The notes: generated by a model from the letters alone, not told the origin. A stretch of DNA of 11,426 nucleotides from Trueperaceae bacterium (GCA_024636105.1 JAGXHO010000113.1:1-11426), one strand, 5' to 3'; positions 1 to 6,690 are shown, numbered from the stretch's first letter. Made by a program: numbers and translations.

Positions 1-338
1 AGATGGCGAAGACCACCGTCGCCCTCGAGGCGCTCTCCGAGAAGGGCTTGCCGTACGTCTCGGTGCTCAGCGATCCCACCACCGGCGGCGTCACCGCCTC
101 GTTCGCGACCCTCGGCGATGTGATCTTGGCCGAGCCGGGGGCGCTCATCTGCTTCGCCGGTCCGCGCGTGATCCAGCAGACGATCAAGCAGGACCTGCCG
201 GCCGGGTTCCAGCGCGCCGAGTTCCTGCTCCGCAAGGGCATGGTCGACGACGTGGTGCCGCGCGGCGAGCTCAAGGCGCGCCTGGCGGCCTACGTGCGCC
301 TGTTGCGGTCCGGCCTGCCCGCCGTCGGGGAGGGCTGA
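1..338 (+). CDS. accD: Acetyl-CoA carboxylase carboxyltransferase subunit beta, C-terminal part (5' end cut by window)
   Basis: This is the last 111 complete codons of the beta subunit of the acetyl-CoA carboxylase carboxyltransferase. The enzyme moves the carboxyl group from carboxybiotin to acetyl-CoA to give malonyl-CoA, the first committed step of fatty acid synthesis in the cytoplasm. The visible part contains the family's crotonase-fold signature: [16 protein letters not shown], then [20 protein letters not shown], then [18 protein letters not shown]. The frame is open to the window edge. The ATG at position 3 is an internal Met of the conserved MAKT segment and not the start; bases 1-2 (AG) fit the end of a CAG codon. 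The N-terminal zinc-ribbon region lies outside. accA begins 2 nt after the stop, so alpha and beta subunits are made from one operon. Identity is near certain. Confidence 0.96.
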   Translation, partial: MAKTTVALEALSEKGLPYVSVLSDPTTGGVTASFATLGDVILAEPGALICFAGPRVIQQTIKQDLPAGFQRAEFLLRKGMVDDVVPRGELKARLAAYVRLLRSGLPAVGEG

Positions 339-340
339 GC

Positions 341-1297
341 GTGGCGCTCGCCTTCGAGAAGCCGATCGAGGACCTGCAGATCAAGGTCGAGGAGATGCGC
401 GCGTACGGCGCCGAGCAGTCCGTCGACCTCTCGGAGGAGGTCGCCCTGCTCGAGGCGCGCCTCGAGCGGCTCAAGCGCGACACCTTCGCCAACTTGACGC
501 GCTGGCAGCGCGTGCAGGTCGCGCGCGCGGCCGGGCGACCGACCGCGCTCGACCACGTCGCCGGCATCGTGGACGGTTTCGTCGAGCTGCACGGCGACCG
601 CACCCTCGGCGACGACCCGGCGCTCGTCGGCGGCCTCGCCAAGCTCGATGGCACCGGCGTCGTCGTGCTCGCGCAACAGAAGGGGCGCGACACCAAGGAG
701 AACATCCACCGCAACTTCGGCATGCCGCATCCGAGCGGTTACCGCAAGGCGATGCGGCTCATGGAGCTGGCCGACAAGTTCCGGCTGCCGGTGCTGGCGC
801 TGATCGACACGCCCGGTGCGTACCCCGGGATCGCCGCCGAGGAGCAGGGACAGGCTTGGGTGATCGCCGAGAGCATCCGGCGCATGAGCCGGTTGCGCGT
901 GCCCGCCGTCGCGGTCGTCGTCGGCGAGGGGGGCTCCGGCGGGGCGTTGGCGATCGGGGTCGCGAACCGCGTCCTCATCCTGGAGCACGCGGTGTACAGC
1001 GTCATCAGCCCGGAGTCGTGCGCCGCGATCCGGTGGCGCGACGCCGCGGAGGCGCCCAAGGCCGCCGAGGCGCTGCGTCTGACGGCCCCCGACCTGCTCG
1101 AGCAGGGCGTCGTCGACGAGATCGTGGCGGAGCCGCTCGGTGGCGCCCATCAGGACCCCGCGGCGACGGTGGCCGCCACCGCTGCCGCGGTGCGGGCGGC
1201 GTTCGCTTCGATGCGGGGTCGCTCGCCGGCGGAGCTCGTCGCGCAGCGCCGCGAGCGCTTCCGTCACATGGGGCGGATGCTCGAAGCGATGGCCTGA
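341..1297 (+). CDS. accA: Acetyl-CoA carboxylase carboxyltransferase subunit alpha
   Basis: Alpha subunit (318 aa, the usual family length) of the heterotetrameric carboxyltransferase that pairs with AccD to form malonyl-CoA. The N-terminal 60 or so residues are the helical segment ([11 protein letters not shown]). The crotonase-fold core follows: [20 protein letters not shown] at about residues 115-134, IDTPGAYPG, then the oxyanion-hole loop [12 protein letters not shown] at 195-206. [11 protein letters not shown] replaces the more common SPEGCA with SPESCA, a mild variant. The GTG start sits 6 nt after a strong ribosome-binding site (GGGGAGGG, 327-334) inside the accD end, and the 2-nt gap after accD implies coupled translation in equal amounts. 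The last 34 bp overlap the 3' end of rpe on the other strand, and no terminator lies between them. Confidence 0.97.
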   Translation: MALAFEKPIEDLQIKVEEMRAYGAEQSVDLSEEVALLEARLERLKRDTFANLTRWQRVQVARAAGRPTALDHVAGIVDGFVELHGDRTLGDDPALVGGLAKLDGTGVVVLAQQKGRDTKENIHRNFGMPHPSGYRKAMRLMELADKFRLPVLALIDTPGAYPGIAAEEQGQAWVIAESIRRMSRLRVPAVAVVVGEGGSGGALAIGVANRVLILEHAVYSVISPESCAAIRWRDAAEAPKAAEALRLTAPDLLEQGVVDEIVAEPLGGAHQDPAATVAATAAAVRAAFASMRGRSPAELVAQRRERFRHMGRMLEAMA

Positions 1298-1944
1298 CGC
1301 AAGCGCGCGACCGCCGCGGCCGGACCGTCGGTCGCCCCGAACACGGCGCTGCCTGCGACCAGGAAGTCGGCGCCCGCCGCTACCGCGGCCGCGGCGGTCG
1401 AAGCGTCGATGCCACCGTCCACCTGCAGCCGCGCGCGCGAGCCGCGCGCGTCGAGCCAACCGCGCACGGTGCGCAGCCGCCCCTCGACGGCCGGCAGGTA
1501 GCGCTGGCCGCCGAACCCCGGGTCGACCGACATCAAGAGCACGAGGTCGACCTCGTCCAGCAGGGGCTCGAGGGCCGCGAGCGGGGTGCCTGGGTTCAGT
1601 GCGACGCCGGCCTTGAGCCCGCGCTCGCGGACGCGCTGCACGGCCCGGTGGACGTGCGGCGTCGCCTCGACGTGCACGGTCAGACCGTTGGCGCCGGCGT
1701 CGGCGTACGCGTCGATCCATCGCTCGGGCGCCTCGATCATCAGGTGCACGTCGAGCATGGCCTCGGTCGCACGGCGCAGCGCGGCCACCGTTCCGGGGCC
1801 GAAGCTCACGTTGGGCACGAAGTGGCCGTCCATCACGTCGACGTGATGGGCGTCGGCCCCCGCCGCGTCGGCGGCTTCGACCGCCTCGGCGAGGCGCGCG
1901 AGATCGGCAGCGAGCAGCGAGGGGGCGACCAGGACCCGGTGCAC
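1264..1944 (-). CDS. rpe: Ribulose-phosphate 3-epimerase
   Basis: Interconverts D-ribulose 5-phosphate and D-xylulose 5-phosphate in the pentose phosphate pathway. The 226-aa TIM-barrel protein has the expected length and all metal and acid-base residues I can map: S9 in APSLLAAD, H34 and D36 in [14 protein letters not shown]67 in VHLMIE, and D176 in QVDGGID. The phosphate-binding loops SVDPGFGGQ and VAGSAVFG are present. The reading frame stays open far upstream, but homology begins at the GTG at 1944, where [11 protein letters not shown] matches the family N-terminus. No Shine-Dalgarno sequence precedes it. Instead TACGCT ends 6 nt before the GTG, which suggests a leaderless mRNA. It converges with accA and diverges from sseA. 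Assignment is secure; the start is well supported. Confidence 0.95.
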   Translation of the reverse strand: MHRVLVAPSLLAADLARLAEAVEAADAAGADAHHVDVMDGHFVPNVSFGPGTVAALRRATEAMLDVHLMIEAPERWIDAYADAGANGLTVHVEATPHVHRAVQRVRERGLKAGVALNPGTPLAALEPLLDEVDLVLLMSVDPGFGGQRYLPAVEGRLRTVRGWLDARGSRARLQVDGGIDASTAAAAVAAGADFLVAGSAVFGATDGPAAAVARLRQAIASSIRPM

Positions 1945-1950
1945 GCAGTC

Positions 1951-1956
1951 AGCGTA
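1951..1956 (-). promoter_or_regulatory. -10 box for leaderless rpe transcript
   Basis: On the minus strand TACGCT is followed by six bases (GACTGC) and then the GTG start of rpe. The first T of the box is 12 nt from the GTG, so transcription would begin at or next to the start codon. No ribosome-binding site is visible. I see no convincing -35 box. TANNNT placed this way is the known pattern of leaderless genes in Deinococcus. Confidence 0.55.
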
Positions 1957-1989
1957 GCACCGGCTCCTGGCCGTCCGGCCGGCGTCCCG

Positions 1990-2027
1990 TACGCTGCGGT
2001 CGTACGACCCGGACGACGGAGGAGGAG
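1990..2027 (+). promoter_or_regulatory. sseA promoter -10 box and strong ribosome-binding site
   Basis: TACGCT at 1990-1995 is the same hexamer as the divergent rpe box 34 bp away and would start a leader of about 30 nt. The leader ends in GGAGGAGGAG (2018-2027), an unusually strong Shine-Dalgarno stretch just before the ATG at 2032. It fixes the sseA start although the reading frame is open far upstream. The -35 region (around 1967-1972) is weak. Confidence 0.5.
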
Positions 2028-2031
2028 ACGC

Positions 2032-2889
2032 ATGGATACGTACGCCCATCCCGAGACGCTCGTCGACACCGCGTGGGTGGCCGAACACGGTCGCGACCCG
2101 GGGGTGCGCCTGGTCGAGGTCGACGAGGACGTGCTGCTCTACGCCCAAGGCCACGTCGCGGGGGCCGTCAAGCTCGACTGGCACACCGAGCTGCAGCGCT
2201 CCGACGTGCGCGACTTCGTCGACGCGCAGGGCTTCGCCAAGCTGATGGAATCCAAGGGGATCTCGAACGACACGACGGTGGTGCTCTACGGCGACAAGTC
2301 GAACTGGTGGGCGGCGTACGCCTTCTGGTTCTTCAAGTACAACGGCCATGCCGACGTGCGGCTCATGGACGGCGGTCGGCAGAAGTGGGTGGCCGAGGGG
2401 CACCCCTTGGTGCGCGACGCCCCCGAGCTCGACCGCGCCCGCTACCGGGTCCCGTACCGCGACGCGTCGATCCGTGCCTACGCCGCCGACGTCCTGCACC
2501 ACGTCCTGAGCGTCCGGGACGGCAGGGGTGCGATGGTCGACGTGCGCAGCCCGGAGGAGTACTCGGGCGAGAAGCTGCACATGCCGGAGTACCCCCAGGA
2601 GGGCGCGCTCCGAGGCGGCCACGTGCCCGGAGCGGTCAACGTGCCCTGGGCGCGGGCAGTCCGCGCGGACGGTACGTTCCAGCCGCCGCAGGTGCTGCGC
2701 GACCTCTATGCAGACGTCGGCGTGACCCCCGAGCGGGACGTGGTCACGTACTGCCGAATCGCCGAGCGCTCCAGCCACACCTGGTACGTGCTCACCTACC
2801 TGCTCGGGTTCGAGAAGGTGCGCAACTACGACGGCTCCTGGACCGAGTGGGGCAACCTGGTGGGCGCGCCGATCGAGCAAGGCTCCTGA
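2032..2889 (+). CDS. sseA: Thiosulfate sulfurtransferase (two-domain rhodanese, SseA/CysA type)
   Basis: Transfers sulfane sulfur from thiosulfate to a thiophilic acceptor such as cyanide or a protein or small-molecule thiol; probably cytoplasmic, as no signal peptide is seen. The 285-aa protein has two rhodanese domains. The N-terminal domain (about 8-130) is structural: its pseudo-active loop reads [14 protein letters not shown] with Asp88 where a catalytic Cys would be. The C-terminal domain (about 155-280) has the catalytic loop [11 protein letters not shown] with C241, followed by [13 protein letters not shown]. This loop set closely matches the actinobacterial CysA/SseA group. It is a single-gene unit between a divergent promoter region shared with rpe and a hairpin shared with gabT. 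The physiological acceptor cannot be told from sequence. Confidence 0.94.
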   Translation: MDTYAHPETLVDTAWVAEHGRDPGVRLVEVDEDVLLYAQGHVAGAVKLDWHTELQRSDVRDFVDAQGFAKLMESKGISNDTTVVLYGDKSNWWAAYAFWFFKYNGHADVRLMDGGRQKWVAEGHPLVRDAPELDRARYRVPYRDASIRAYAADVLHHVLSVRDGRGAMVDVRSPEEYSGEKLHMPEYPQEGALRGGHVPGAVNVPWARAVRADGTFQPPQVLRDLYADVGVTPERDVVTYCRIAERSSHTWYVLTYLLGFEKVRNYDGSWTEWGNLVGAPIEQGS

Positions 2890-2917
2890 ACAGGGCACCG
2901 CGGCGCACCGCACGGAC

Positions 2918-2949
2918 GCCGGCCACCCCGAACGATCGGGGTGGCCGGC
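2918..2949. terminator. Bidirectional hairpin terminator between sseA and gabT
   Basis: A perfect 14-bp stem (GCCGGCCACCCCGA pairing with 2936-2949) closes a 4-nt loop, ACGA. It lies midway between the convergent stops of sseA (2889) and the gabT-like gene (2977), so it can end transcription from both sides. Neither side has a T-run, which is common for terminators in very GC-rich genomes but lowers certainty about mechanism. Confidence 0.75.
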
Positions 2950-2976
2950 CTGGTTCGCGTGCGCGGCTCGGCGCCC

Positions 2977-4293
2977 TCAGGCGACGGCCAGCGTCCCCTC
3001 GGTCGCGGCGACGATCGCCGCCTCGAGCTTGCCGAGGCCCTCCTCCAGTTCCGCATCGCTCATGCGGATGGGGGGGAGGAGGCGGATGACGTTGCCGTAC
3101 GTGCCGGTCGGGAGCAGGATGAGGCCGTCTTCGCGGGCGTGCGCGACGATCGCCTCGACCGTCTGCGGGTCGGGGGTCTTGGCGTCGTCGCGGACGAACT
3201 CGAGTCCGATCATCGCCCCAGGGCCGCGCACGTCGCCGAGCCCCGGCACGCGGCGCTGCAGCGCGCGCATGCGCTCCGTCGCGACCGCGCCGATGGTGCG
3301 GGCGCGCTCCAGCAGGCCCTCCTCCTCGATCACGGCGATGGTCGCCAGGGCGGCGGCGCAACCGGTGGGGTTGCCGCCGAAGGTGCTCCCGAGCATGCCC
3401 GGCTTGACGGCGTCCATCACGTCGGCTTTGCCGACGACCGCCGACAGGGGGAAGCCGCTGGAGAGCGCCTTGGCCGTGCAGACCAGGTCCGGCTCGAGCC
3501 CGAAGGCGTCGACCGCCCACCAGTGTCCGGTGCGCCCCATGCCCGCTTGCACCTCGTCGTCGATCCAGAGGGCGCCGATCTTGTCGGCGTAGGCTCGGAG
3601 CCCCCGAAGGTAGCGCTCGGGGACCGGGATGAACCCGCCCTCGCCAGCCACCGGCTCGATCAGGAAGGCAGCGACCTCACCCTCGCCGATGGTGGTCTTC
3701 ACCAGGTCCTTGAGCTGCGCCAAGTACGCGTCGGCGACCGCGTCCTCGTCGGTGAGGCCGAAGGGGTTGCGGTACACGTACGGGAACGCGGCGCGGTAGA
3801 TCTCCGCGGCGCGCGGCGCGAAACCGGCCTTGTACGGTTGCGCCTTTCCCGTCAGCGACAGGGCCATGTGCGTGCGCCCGTGGAAGGCATGGGTGAAGGC
3901 GACGATGCCCTGCCGGCCGGTCGCCACCCGCGCGATCTTCACCGCGTTCTCGACGGCCTCGGCGCCCGAGTTGACCAGGAAGGTCTTCTTGGGCGACGGA
4001 CCGGGCGCGATGCGCGCGAGCGCCTCCGCCACCTCGATGTACGACTCGTGCATCCCCACCGCGAAGCAGAGGTGCTGGAACGCGCTCGAGCTGCGGTGCA
4101 CCGCGTCGAGCACCTTGGGGTGCGAGTGGCCGACGTTCATGACCGCGATCCCCACCGACCAGTCGAGGTACCGCTTGCCGTCGGCGTCCCAGACGTAGGA
4201 GCCCTCCGCGCGTTCCGGATAGAAGGGGTGGACGGAATAGGCCGCGGGGGCGACCGCGGCGTGGCGGCGGCGGGCGAGTTCGGCGCTCTTCAT
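2977..4293 (-). CDS. gabT: Class III PLP-dependent aminotransferase, 4-aminobutyrate aminotransferase type
   Basis: Fold-type I, class III aminotransferase, 438 aa. It most likely moves an omega-amino group (4-aminobutyrate or similar) to 2-oxoglutarate. Landmarks: VWDADGKRYLDWSVGIAVMN (34-53), NVGHSHP (53-59), NSGAEAVENAVKIAR (108-122) for PLP phosphate, AFHGRT (136-141) stacking on PLP, IEPVAGEGG (212-220), D246 in IDDEVQAGMGRTG for the pyridine nitrogen, Schiff-base K275 in CTAKALSSGFPLSAV, and GSTFGGNPTGCAAAL. LVNSGAEAVENA and LTGKAQPYKAGFAP look more like GabT than acetylornithine or ornithine aminotransferases, but substrate cannot be settled; a related omega-transaminase or racemase is possible. 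The ATG at 4293 follows GGAGGT by 4 nt on the minus strand. The gene stands alone; no succinate-semialdehyde dehydrogenase gene is adjacent. Confidence 0.88.
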   Translation of the reverse strand: MKSAELARRRHAAVAPAAYSVHPFYPERAEGSYVWDADGKRYLDWSVGIAVMNVGHSHPKVLDAVHRSSSAFQHLCFAVGMHESYIEVAEALARIAPGPSPKKTFLVNSGAEAVENAVKIARVATGRQGIVAFTHAFHGRTHMALSLTGKAQPYKAGFAPRAAEIYRAAFPYVYRNPFGLTDEDAVADAYLAQLKDLVKTTIGEGEVAAFLIEPVAGEGGFIPVPERYLRGLRAYADKIGALWIDDEVQAGMGRTGHWWAVDAFGLEPDLVCTAKALSSGFPLSAVVGKADVMDAVKPGMLGSTFGGNPTGCAAALATIAVIEEEGLLERARTIGAVATERMRALQRRVPGLGDVRGPGAMIGLEFVRDDAKTPDPQTVEAIVAHAREDGLILLPTGTYGNVIRLLPPIRMSDAELEEGLGKLEAAIVAATEGTLAVA

Positions 4294-4316
4294 AGGACCT
4301 CCAAGGGGTCGCAGCC

Positions 4317-4338
4317 GTCCGGCGGGGCTCCCCCGGAC
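4317..4338 (-). promoter_or_regulatory. GC-rich hairpin in the presumed gabT 5' leader
   Basis: About 24 to 45 nt upstream of the gabT ATG, the arms at 4317-4326 and 4330-4338 pair over 9 bp with a single bulged base (4323). It would sit in the mRNA leader if transcription starts further upstream. A -10-like CATACT on the minus strand near 4393-4398 could serve, but it is weak. Role unknown; it may be only a by-product of base composition. Confidence 0.25.
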
Positions 4339-4464
4339 CGGGGCATGCTTGCGGACCGACGGCCGATCGATCCGCGGGCCTTCGGATACCAAGAGTATGG
4401 AGCCCAACGCCATCGGAACGCAAGTGCGGCGAGCACGAGGGCGTCGCGGAGCGGGTCCGGGCGG

Positions 4465-4470
4465 TACGCT
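4465..4470 (+). promoter_or_regulatory. -10 box for leaderless rsmJ transcript
   Basis: TACGCT is followed by five bases (GCGGC) and then the GTG start of rsmJ, with no Shine-Dalgarno sequence. The context CGGTACGCTG-N4-GTG closely parallels the one before the gene at 7397 (CGGTAGACTG-N4-GTG). No clear -35 box is seen. Confidence 0.55.
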
Positions 4471-4475
4471 GCGGC

Positions 4476-5246
4476 GTGCCCGCACCGTCCGCCCCCTCGG
4501 TCCGCGCCCGCGCAGTGCCGCCCGTGGTCGCCGACGCCGTGGGCGACGCGGCGCGCGCCGATGCGCTGGCGGCCGCCCTGGGGGCGTCGAGGCTCGACCG
4601 GGCGGCATGGGCGGCAGGTTCGGGCGGTCCCATCGTGCTGTGGGTCGATGCGGCGGGTATCGGGTTGCGCGGGACGGCTCGGGGCCGCGCAGGCGCCGTG
4701 CGGCCCACGCCGCCGCCATCCGGAGGGCGGCCAGGTCGCGAGCCGCTGCTCCGGGCGATCGGTGCCAGCGACGAGGTGATCGACGCGACCGCCGGCTGGG
4801 GCGTCGACGCCGGGGTCCTCGCCGCAGCCGGCCGCCGCGTGACCATGATCGAACGCCACCCCGTCCTCGCCGCCCTGCTCCGCGACGCCCTCGAGCGTTG
4901 GCGCGCCGAGGGTCGACCGGGCGCCGAGCGGATGTCGCTGGTCGAGGGCGACGCGCGGTCCGTCCTCGTGGGCCTGCGCGCCGACGTGGTGCTGCTCGAC
5001 CCGATGTACCCCGAGCGCGGCAAGGCGGCGCGCAAGGGGGAGGACCTGACGCTCGTCCGCCTGGTCGTCGGCGACGACGGCGATCAGGACGAGCTGCTCG
5101 CCGCCGCGCGCGCCTCGGCGCGCCGCCGCGTCGTCGTCAAGCGCCCCCGCGCCGCACCGCCGCTGGCGGGACGACCCCCGACGGGCGTCCTCGTCGGCCG
5201 CACGACCCGCTACGACCTCTACCCCCCATCGGAGGCCCGCCCGTGA
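4476..5246 (+). CDS. rsmJ: 16S rRNA (guanine(1516)-N(2))-methyltransferase RsmJ
   Basis: SAM-dependent methyltransferase, 256 aa (the E. coli enzyme is about 250), expected to make m2G1516 (E. coli numbering) in 16S rRNA of the small subunit. The match to RsmJ is in order along the C-terminal two thirds: DATAGWGVDAGVLAAAG (103-119, SAM-binding loop, family form DATAGLGRDAFVLA), IERHPVLAALL (125-135), LLDPMYPERGKAARKGEDL (catalytic DPMYP at 175-179; E. coli has DPMFP), and RVVVKRPRAAPPLAG near 218-232. The N-terminal 90 residues are Ala/Pro-rich and poorly conserved. The GTG start is chosen because the TACGCT box sits 5 nt upstream. It overlaps the next gene by 4 bp (GTGA), so the two form an operon, although I see no functional link. 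RsmJ is best known from gamma-proteobacteria. Confidence 0.88.
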   Translation: MPAPSAPSVRARAVPPVVADAVGDAARADALAAALGASRLDRAAWAAGSGGPIVLWVDAAGIGLRGTARGRAGAVRPTPPPSGGRPGREPLLRAIGASDEVIDATAGWGVDAGVLAAAGRRVTMIERHPVLAALLRDALERWRAEGRPGAERMSLVEGDARSVLVGLRADVVLLDPMYPERGKAARKGEDLTLVRLVVGDDGDQDELLAAARASARRRVVVKRPRAAPPLAGRPPTGVLVGRTTRYDLYPPSEARP

Positions 5247-6091
5247 CCGAACCGACCGCCCTCACGACCCCAACGCCGTCCGTCCGCCGCGTCGCCGTCC
5301 TCGGAGCCGGCACCATGGGAAGCGGTATCGCCGCGCTCCTCGCGGAGCACGGCTTCGCCGTGCGCATCGCGGATCCCTCGCCCGACGCGCGCGAGCGGGC
5401 GCTGGCGCGCGTCGCCAAGCGCGCCCCGGACGCCGACGTCGCGGCCGTCGCCGACGTCGAGGCGGCGGTGGCCGATGCCGACCTCGTCATCGAGGCCGCC
5501 CCCGAGGTGCTCGAGCTGAAGCAGGAGCTCTTCCGCCGGGTCGACGCGGCGGCCCCTGCCCGCGCGGTGCTCGCGACGAACACGAGCCAGCTCTCCGTGA
5601 CCGCGCTCGCAGCGGCCACCGGGCGCGCGGCGCAGGTGTGCGGCATGCACTGGTTCAACCCACCCGAGCGCATGCGCCTGGTCGAGAGCGTGCGCGGCCT
5701 GGCCACGAGCGACGCGACCATGGCGCTGGTGCGCGCCGTGGCCGAAACCTGCGGCAAGACCGTGGTGGAGGTGGCGGATCGGCAGGGGTTCGTGACGACC
5801 CGGGTGCTCGCAGCGACGCTGATCGAAGCGATGCGCATGCACGAAGAGGGGGTCGCGTCGGCGCTCGACGTGGATGCCGCGGTCAAGCTCGGGCTCAACC
5901 ACCCGATGGGGCCGCTCGAGCTCGCGGATTACGTCGGCCTCGACGTGATGCTGGCGATCGCCGACTCGCTCACGACGGCGCTCGGCGAGCGCTTCCGGCC
6001 CCCGCAGGGCTTGCGCAAGCGCGTCGAGGCGGGGCACTTGGGTCGAAAGGCCGGTCAGGGGTACCACGCGTACCCGCCGCGCGAGGTCTGA
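5243..6091 (+). CDS. 3-hydroxyacyl-CoA / 3-hydroxybutyryl-CoA dehydrogenase (single-domain form, variant active site)
   Basis: NAD(P)-dependent oxidation of (S)-3-hydroxyacyl-CoA to 3-ketoacyl-CoA, used in beta-oxidation or butyrate-type and phenylacetate metabolism. 282 aa, the normal length. The Rossmann motif GAGTMGSG (21-28) and acidic D44 in RIADPS favour NAD. NTSQLS gives S115, GMHWFNPPERMRLVE gives catalytic H136 and E148, and the C-terminal domain has NHPMGPLELADYVGLD (219-234). The Asn that most family members carry in GF(I/V)xNR, 50 residues after the His, is here Thr186 (GFVTTR). Serine variants (GFVTSR) occur, as I recall, in some bacterial homologues, so this may mark a subfamily. 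The GTG start overlaps the rsmJ stop by 4 bp and follows GGAGG (5231-5235). No thiolase or enoyl-CoA hydratase gene is near. Exact chain-length preference unknown. Confidence 0.9.
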   Translation: MTEPTALTTPTPSVRRVAVLGAGTMGSGIAALLAEHGFAVRIADPSPDARERALARVAKRAPDADVAAVADVEAAVADADLVIEAAPEVLELKQELFRRVDAAAPARAVLATNTSQLSVTALAAATGRAAQVCGMHWFNPPERMRLVESVRGLATSDATMALVRAVAETCGKTVVEVADRQGFVTTRVLAATLIEAMRMHEEGVASALDVDAAVKLGLNHPMGPLELADYVGLDVMLAIADSLTTALGERFRPPQGLRKRVEAGHLGRKAGQGYHAYPPREV

Positions 6092-6105
6092 CGCGGCCAC
6101 CACGA

Positions 6106-6137
6106 CGCGCGCCGCACCCCGAAGGGTGCGGCGCGCG
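6106..6137 (-). terminator. Terminator of tRNA-Gln(TTG), with UUCG tetraloop
   Basis: A perfect 14-bp stem (6106-6119 with 6124-6137). On the minus strand the loop is TTCG closed by a C-G pair, the very stable cUUCGg tetraloop. It starts 9 nt beyond the tRNA CCA end. It has no T-run. It also sits 14 nt after the dehydrogenase stop, so it may serve both directions, with loop CGAA on the plus strand. Confidence 0.78.
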
Positions 6138-6146
6138 CGGTTGCGT

Positions 6147-6220
6147 TGGCTGGCCCTCAGGGACTCGAACCCCGACCGACTGGACCAAAACCAGTTGTCC
6201 TGCCATTAGACGAAGGGCCA
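6147..6220 (-). tRNA. tRNA-Gln (anticodon TTG)
   Basis: A 74-nt gene including encoded CCA. The acceptor stem TGGCCCT/AGGGCCA has the U1-A72 pair typical of tRNA-Gln and discriminator G73. The anticodon stem ACTGG/CCAGT closes the loop TTTTGGT, giving TTG, which reads CAA and by wobble CAG. The T arm is CGGGG-TTCGAGT-CCCTG. It has its own promoter and terminator. Confidence 0.97.
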
Positions 6221-6234
6221 ACGCAGCGGGGGCG

Positions 6235-6264
6235 ATGATACGTAGGCGATGGCGACGCCGTCAA
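6235..6264 (-). promoter_or_regulatory. Promoter of tRNA-Gln(TTG)
   Basis: On the minus strand TTGACG (6259-6264) and TATCAT (6235-6240) are separated by 18 bp, each matching the sigma-70-type consensus in 5 of 6 positions. The predicted start lies close to the tRNA 5' end at 6220. Confidence 0.82.
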
Positions 6265-6316
6265 CGGCCGCGCCCGATCGCGGCCGGTTCGCCGCGCGGT
6301 GGGCCCTCCCTACGGG

Positions 6317-6350
6317 CGAGCGCCGCACCCAAAGGTGGGTGCGGCGCTCG
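6317..6350 (-). terminator. Terminator of tRNA-Gln(CTG)
   Basis: A perfect 14-bp stem (6317-6330 with 6337-6350) with a 6-nt loop, starting 3 nt after the CCA end. Ten consecutive stem base pairs (GCGCCGCACC core) plus the next pair recur in the terminator of the other tRNA-Gln gene, which suggests the tRNA and terminator were duplicated together. Confidence 0.78.
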
Positions 6351-6353
6351 TCG

Positions 6354-6427
6354 TGGCTGGCCCTCAGGGATTCGAACCCCAACCGAGCGGACCAGAACCG
6401 CTTGTCCTGCCGTTAGACGAAGGGCCA
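6354..6427 (-). tRNA. tRNA-Gln (anticodon CTG)
   Basis: A 74-nt gene with encoded CCA and the same acceptor stem (TGGCCCT/AGGGCCA) and discriminator G as its neighbour. The anticodon stem AGCGG/CCGCT closes the loop TTCTGGT, giving CTG for codon CAG, the Gln codon expected to dominate in this GC-rich genome. The T arm is TGGGG-TTCGAAT-CCCTG. Confidence 0.97.
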
Positions 6428-6442
6428 TCGCCAGCGCCCATC

Positions 6443-6472
6443 AATGTAGCGGTCCTCGCCTGGGCGCGTCAA
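6443..6472 (-). promoter_or_regulatory. Promoter of tRNA-Gln(CTG)
   Basis: On the minus strand TTGACG (6467-6472) and TACATT (6443-6448) are separated by 18 bp, the same -35 box and spacing as the neighbouring tRNA-Gln promoter. The predicted start is about 8 nt before the tRNA. Confidence 0.78.
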
Positions 6473-6495
6473 CCGGAGGCGCGACCGGGCTTCGG

Positions 6496-6524
6496 TGGAC
6501 GCGTCGTCGGCGCCGTGGTAGCCT
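6496..6524 (+). promoter_or_regulatory. Possible promoter of tRNA-Ser
   Basis: TGGACG (6496-6501, 4 of 6 to the -35 consensus) and TAGCCT (6519-6524) are separated by 17 bp, leaving a leader of about 30 nt before the tRNA. This is weaker than the two tRNA-Gln promoters. Confidence 0.45.
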
Positions 6525-6560
6525 CTCGTGGCTCCGGCGGCAACCTGCCGCCCGAACCGT

Positions 6561-6652
<92 letters not shown>

Positions 6653-6654
6653 CG

Positions 6655-6690
6655 CGCGCTCGAGTCCCGCCGACTCGAGCGCGTCCTTTT
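6655..6690 (+). terminator. Intrinsic terminator after tRNA-Ser, before upp
   Basis: A perfect 12-bp stem, CGCGCTCGAGTC (6655-6666) with 6672-6683, has a 5-nt loop and is followed by TCCTTTT (6684-6690). It is the only hairpin in the window with a T-run. Only 30 nt separate it from the upp start, so read-through could also feed upp. Confidence 0.82.

Noticed and set aside
1830..1849. Perfect 20-bp palindrome CCATCACGTCGACGTGATGG inside rpe
   Set aside because: It encodes the conserved HVDVMDG catalytic segment of RPE and lies well inside the gene, so the symmetry is most simply a by-product of the required codons rather than an operator site.
856..2031. Long open frame upstream of and continuous with sseA
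   Set aside because: It is arginine- and glycine-rich with no family resemblance and overlaps accA and rpe. The strong ribosome-binding site at 2018-2027 and rhodanese homology fix the start at 2032.
1264..2913. A 549-codon minus-strand open frame covering rpe and running antisense through sseA
   Set aside because: Only the part from 1944 downward matches a family (RPE). The upstream part is low-complexity antisense shadow caused by the high GC content.
6265..6286. 8-bp inverted repeat CGGCCGCG/CGCGGCCG just upstream of the tRNA-Gln(TTG) -35 box
   Set aside because: It is short, purely GC, and typical of chance in this composition; it follows an already sufficient terminator and has no clear target.
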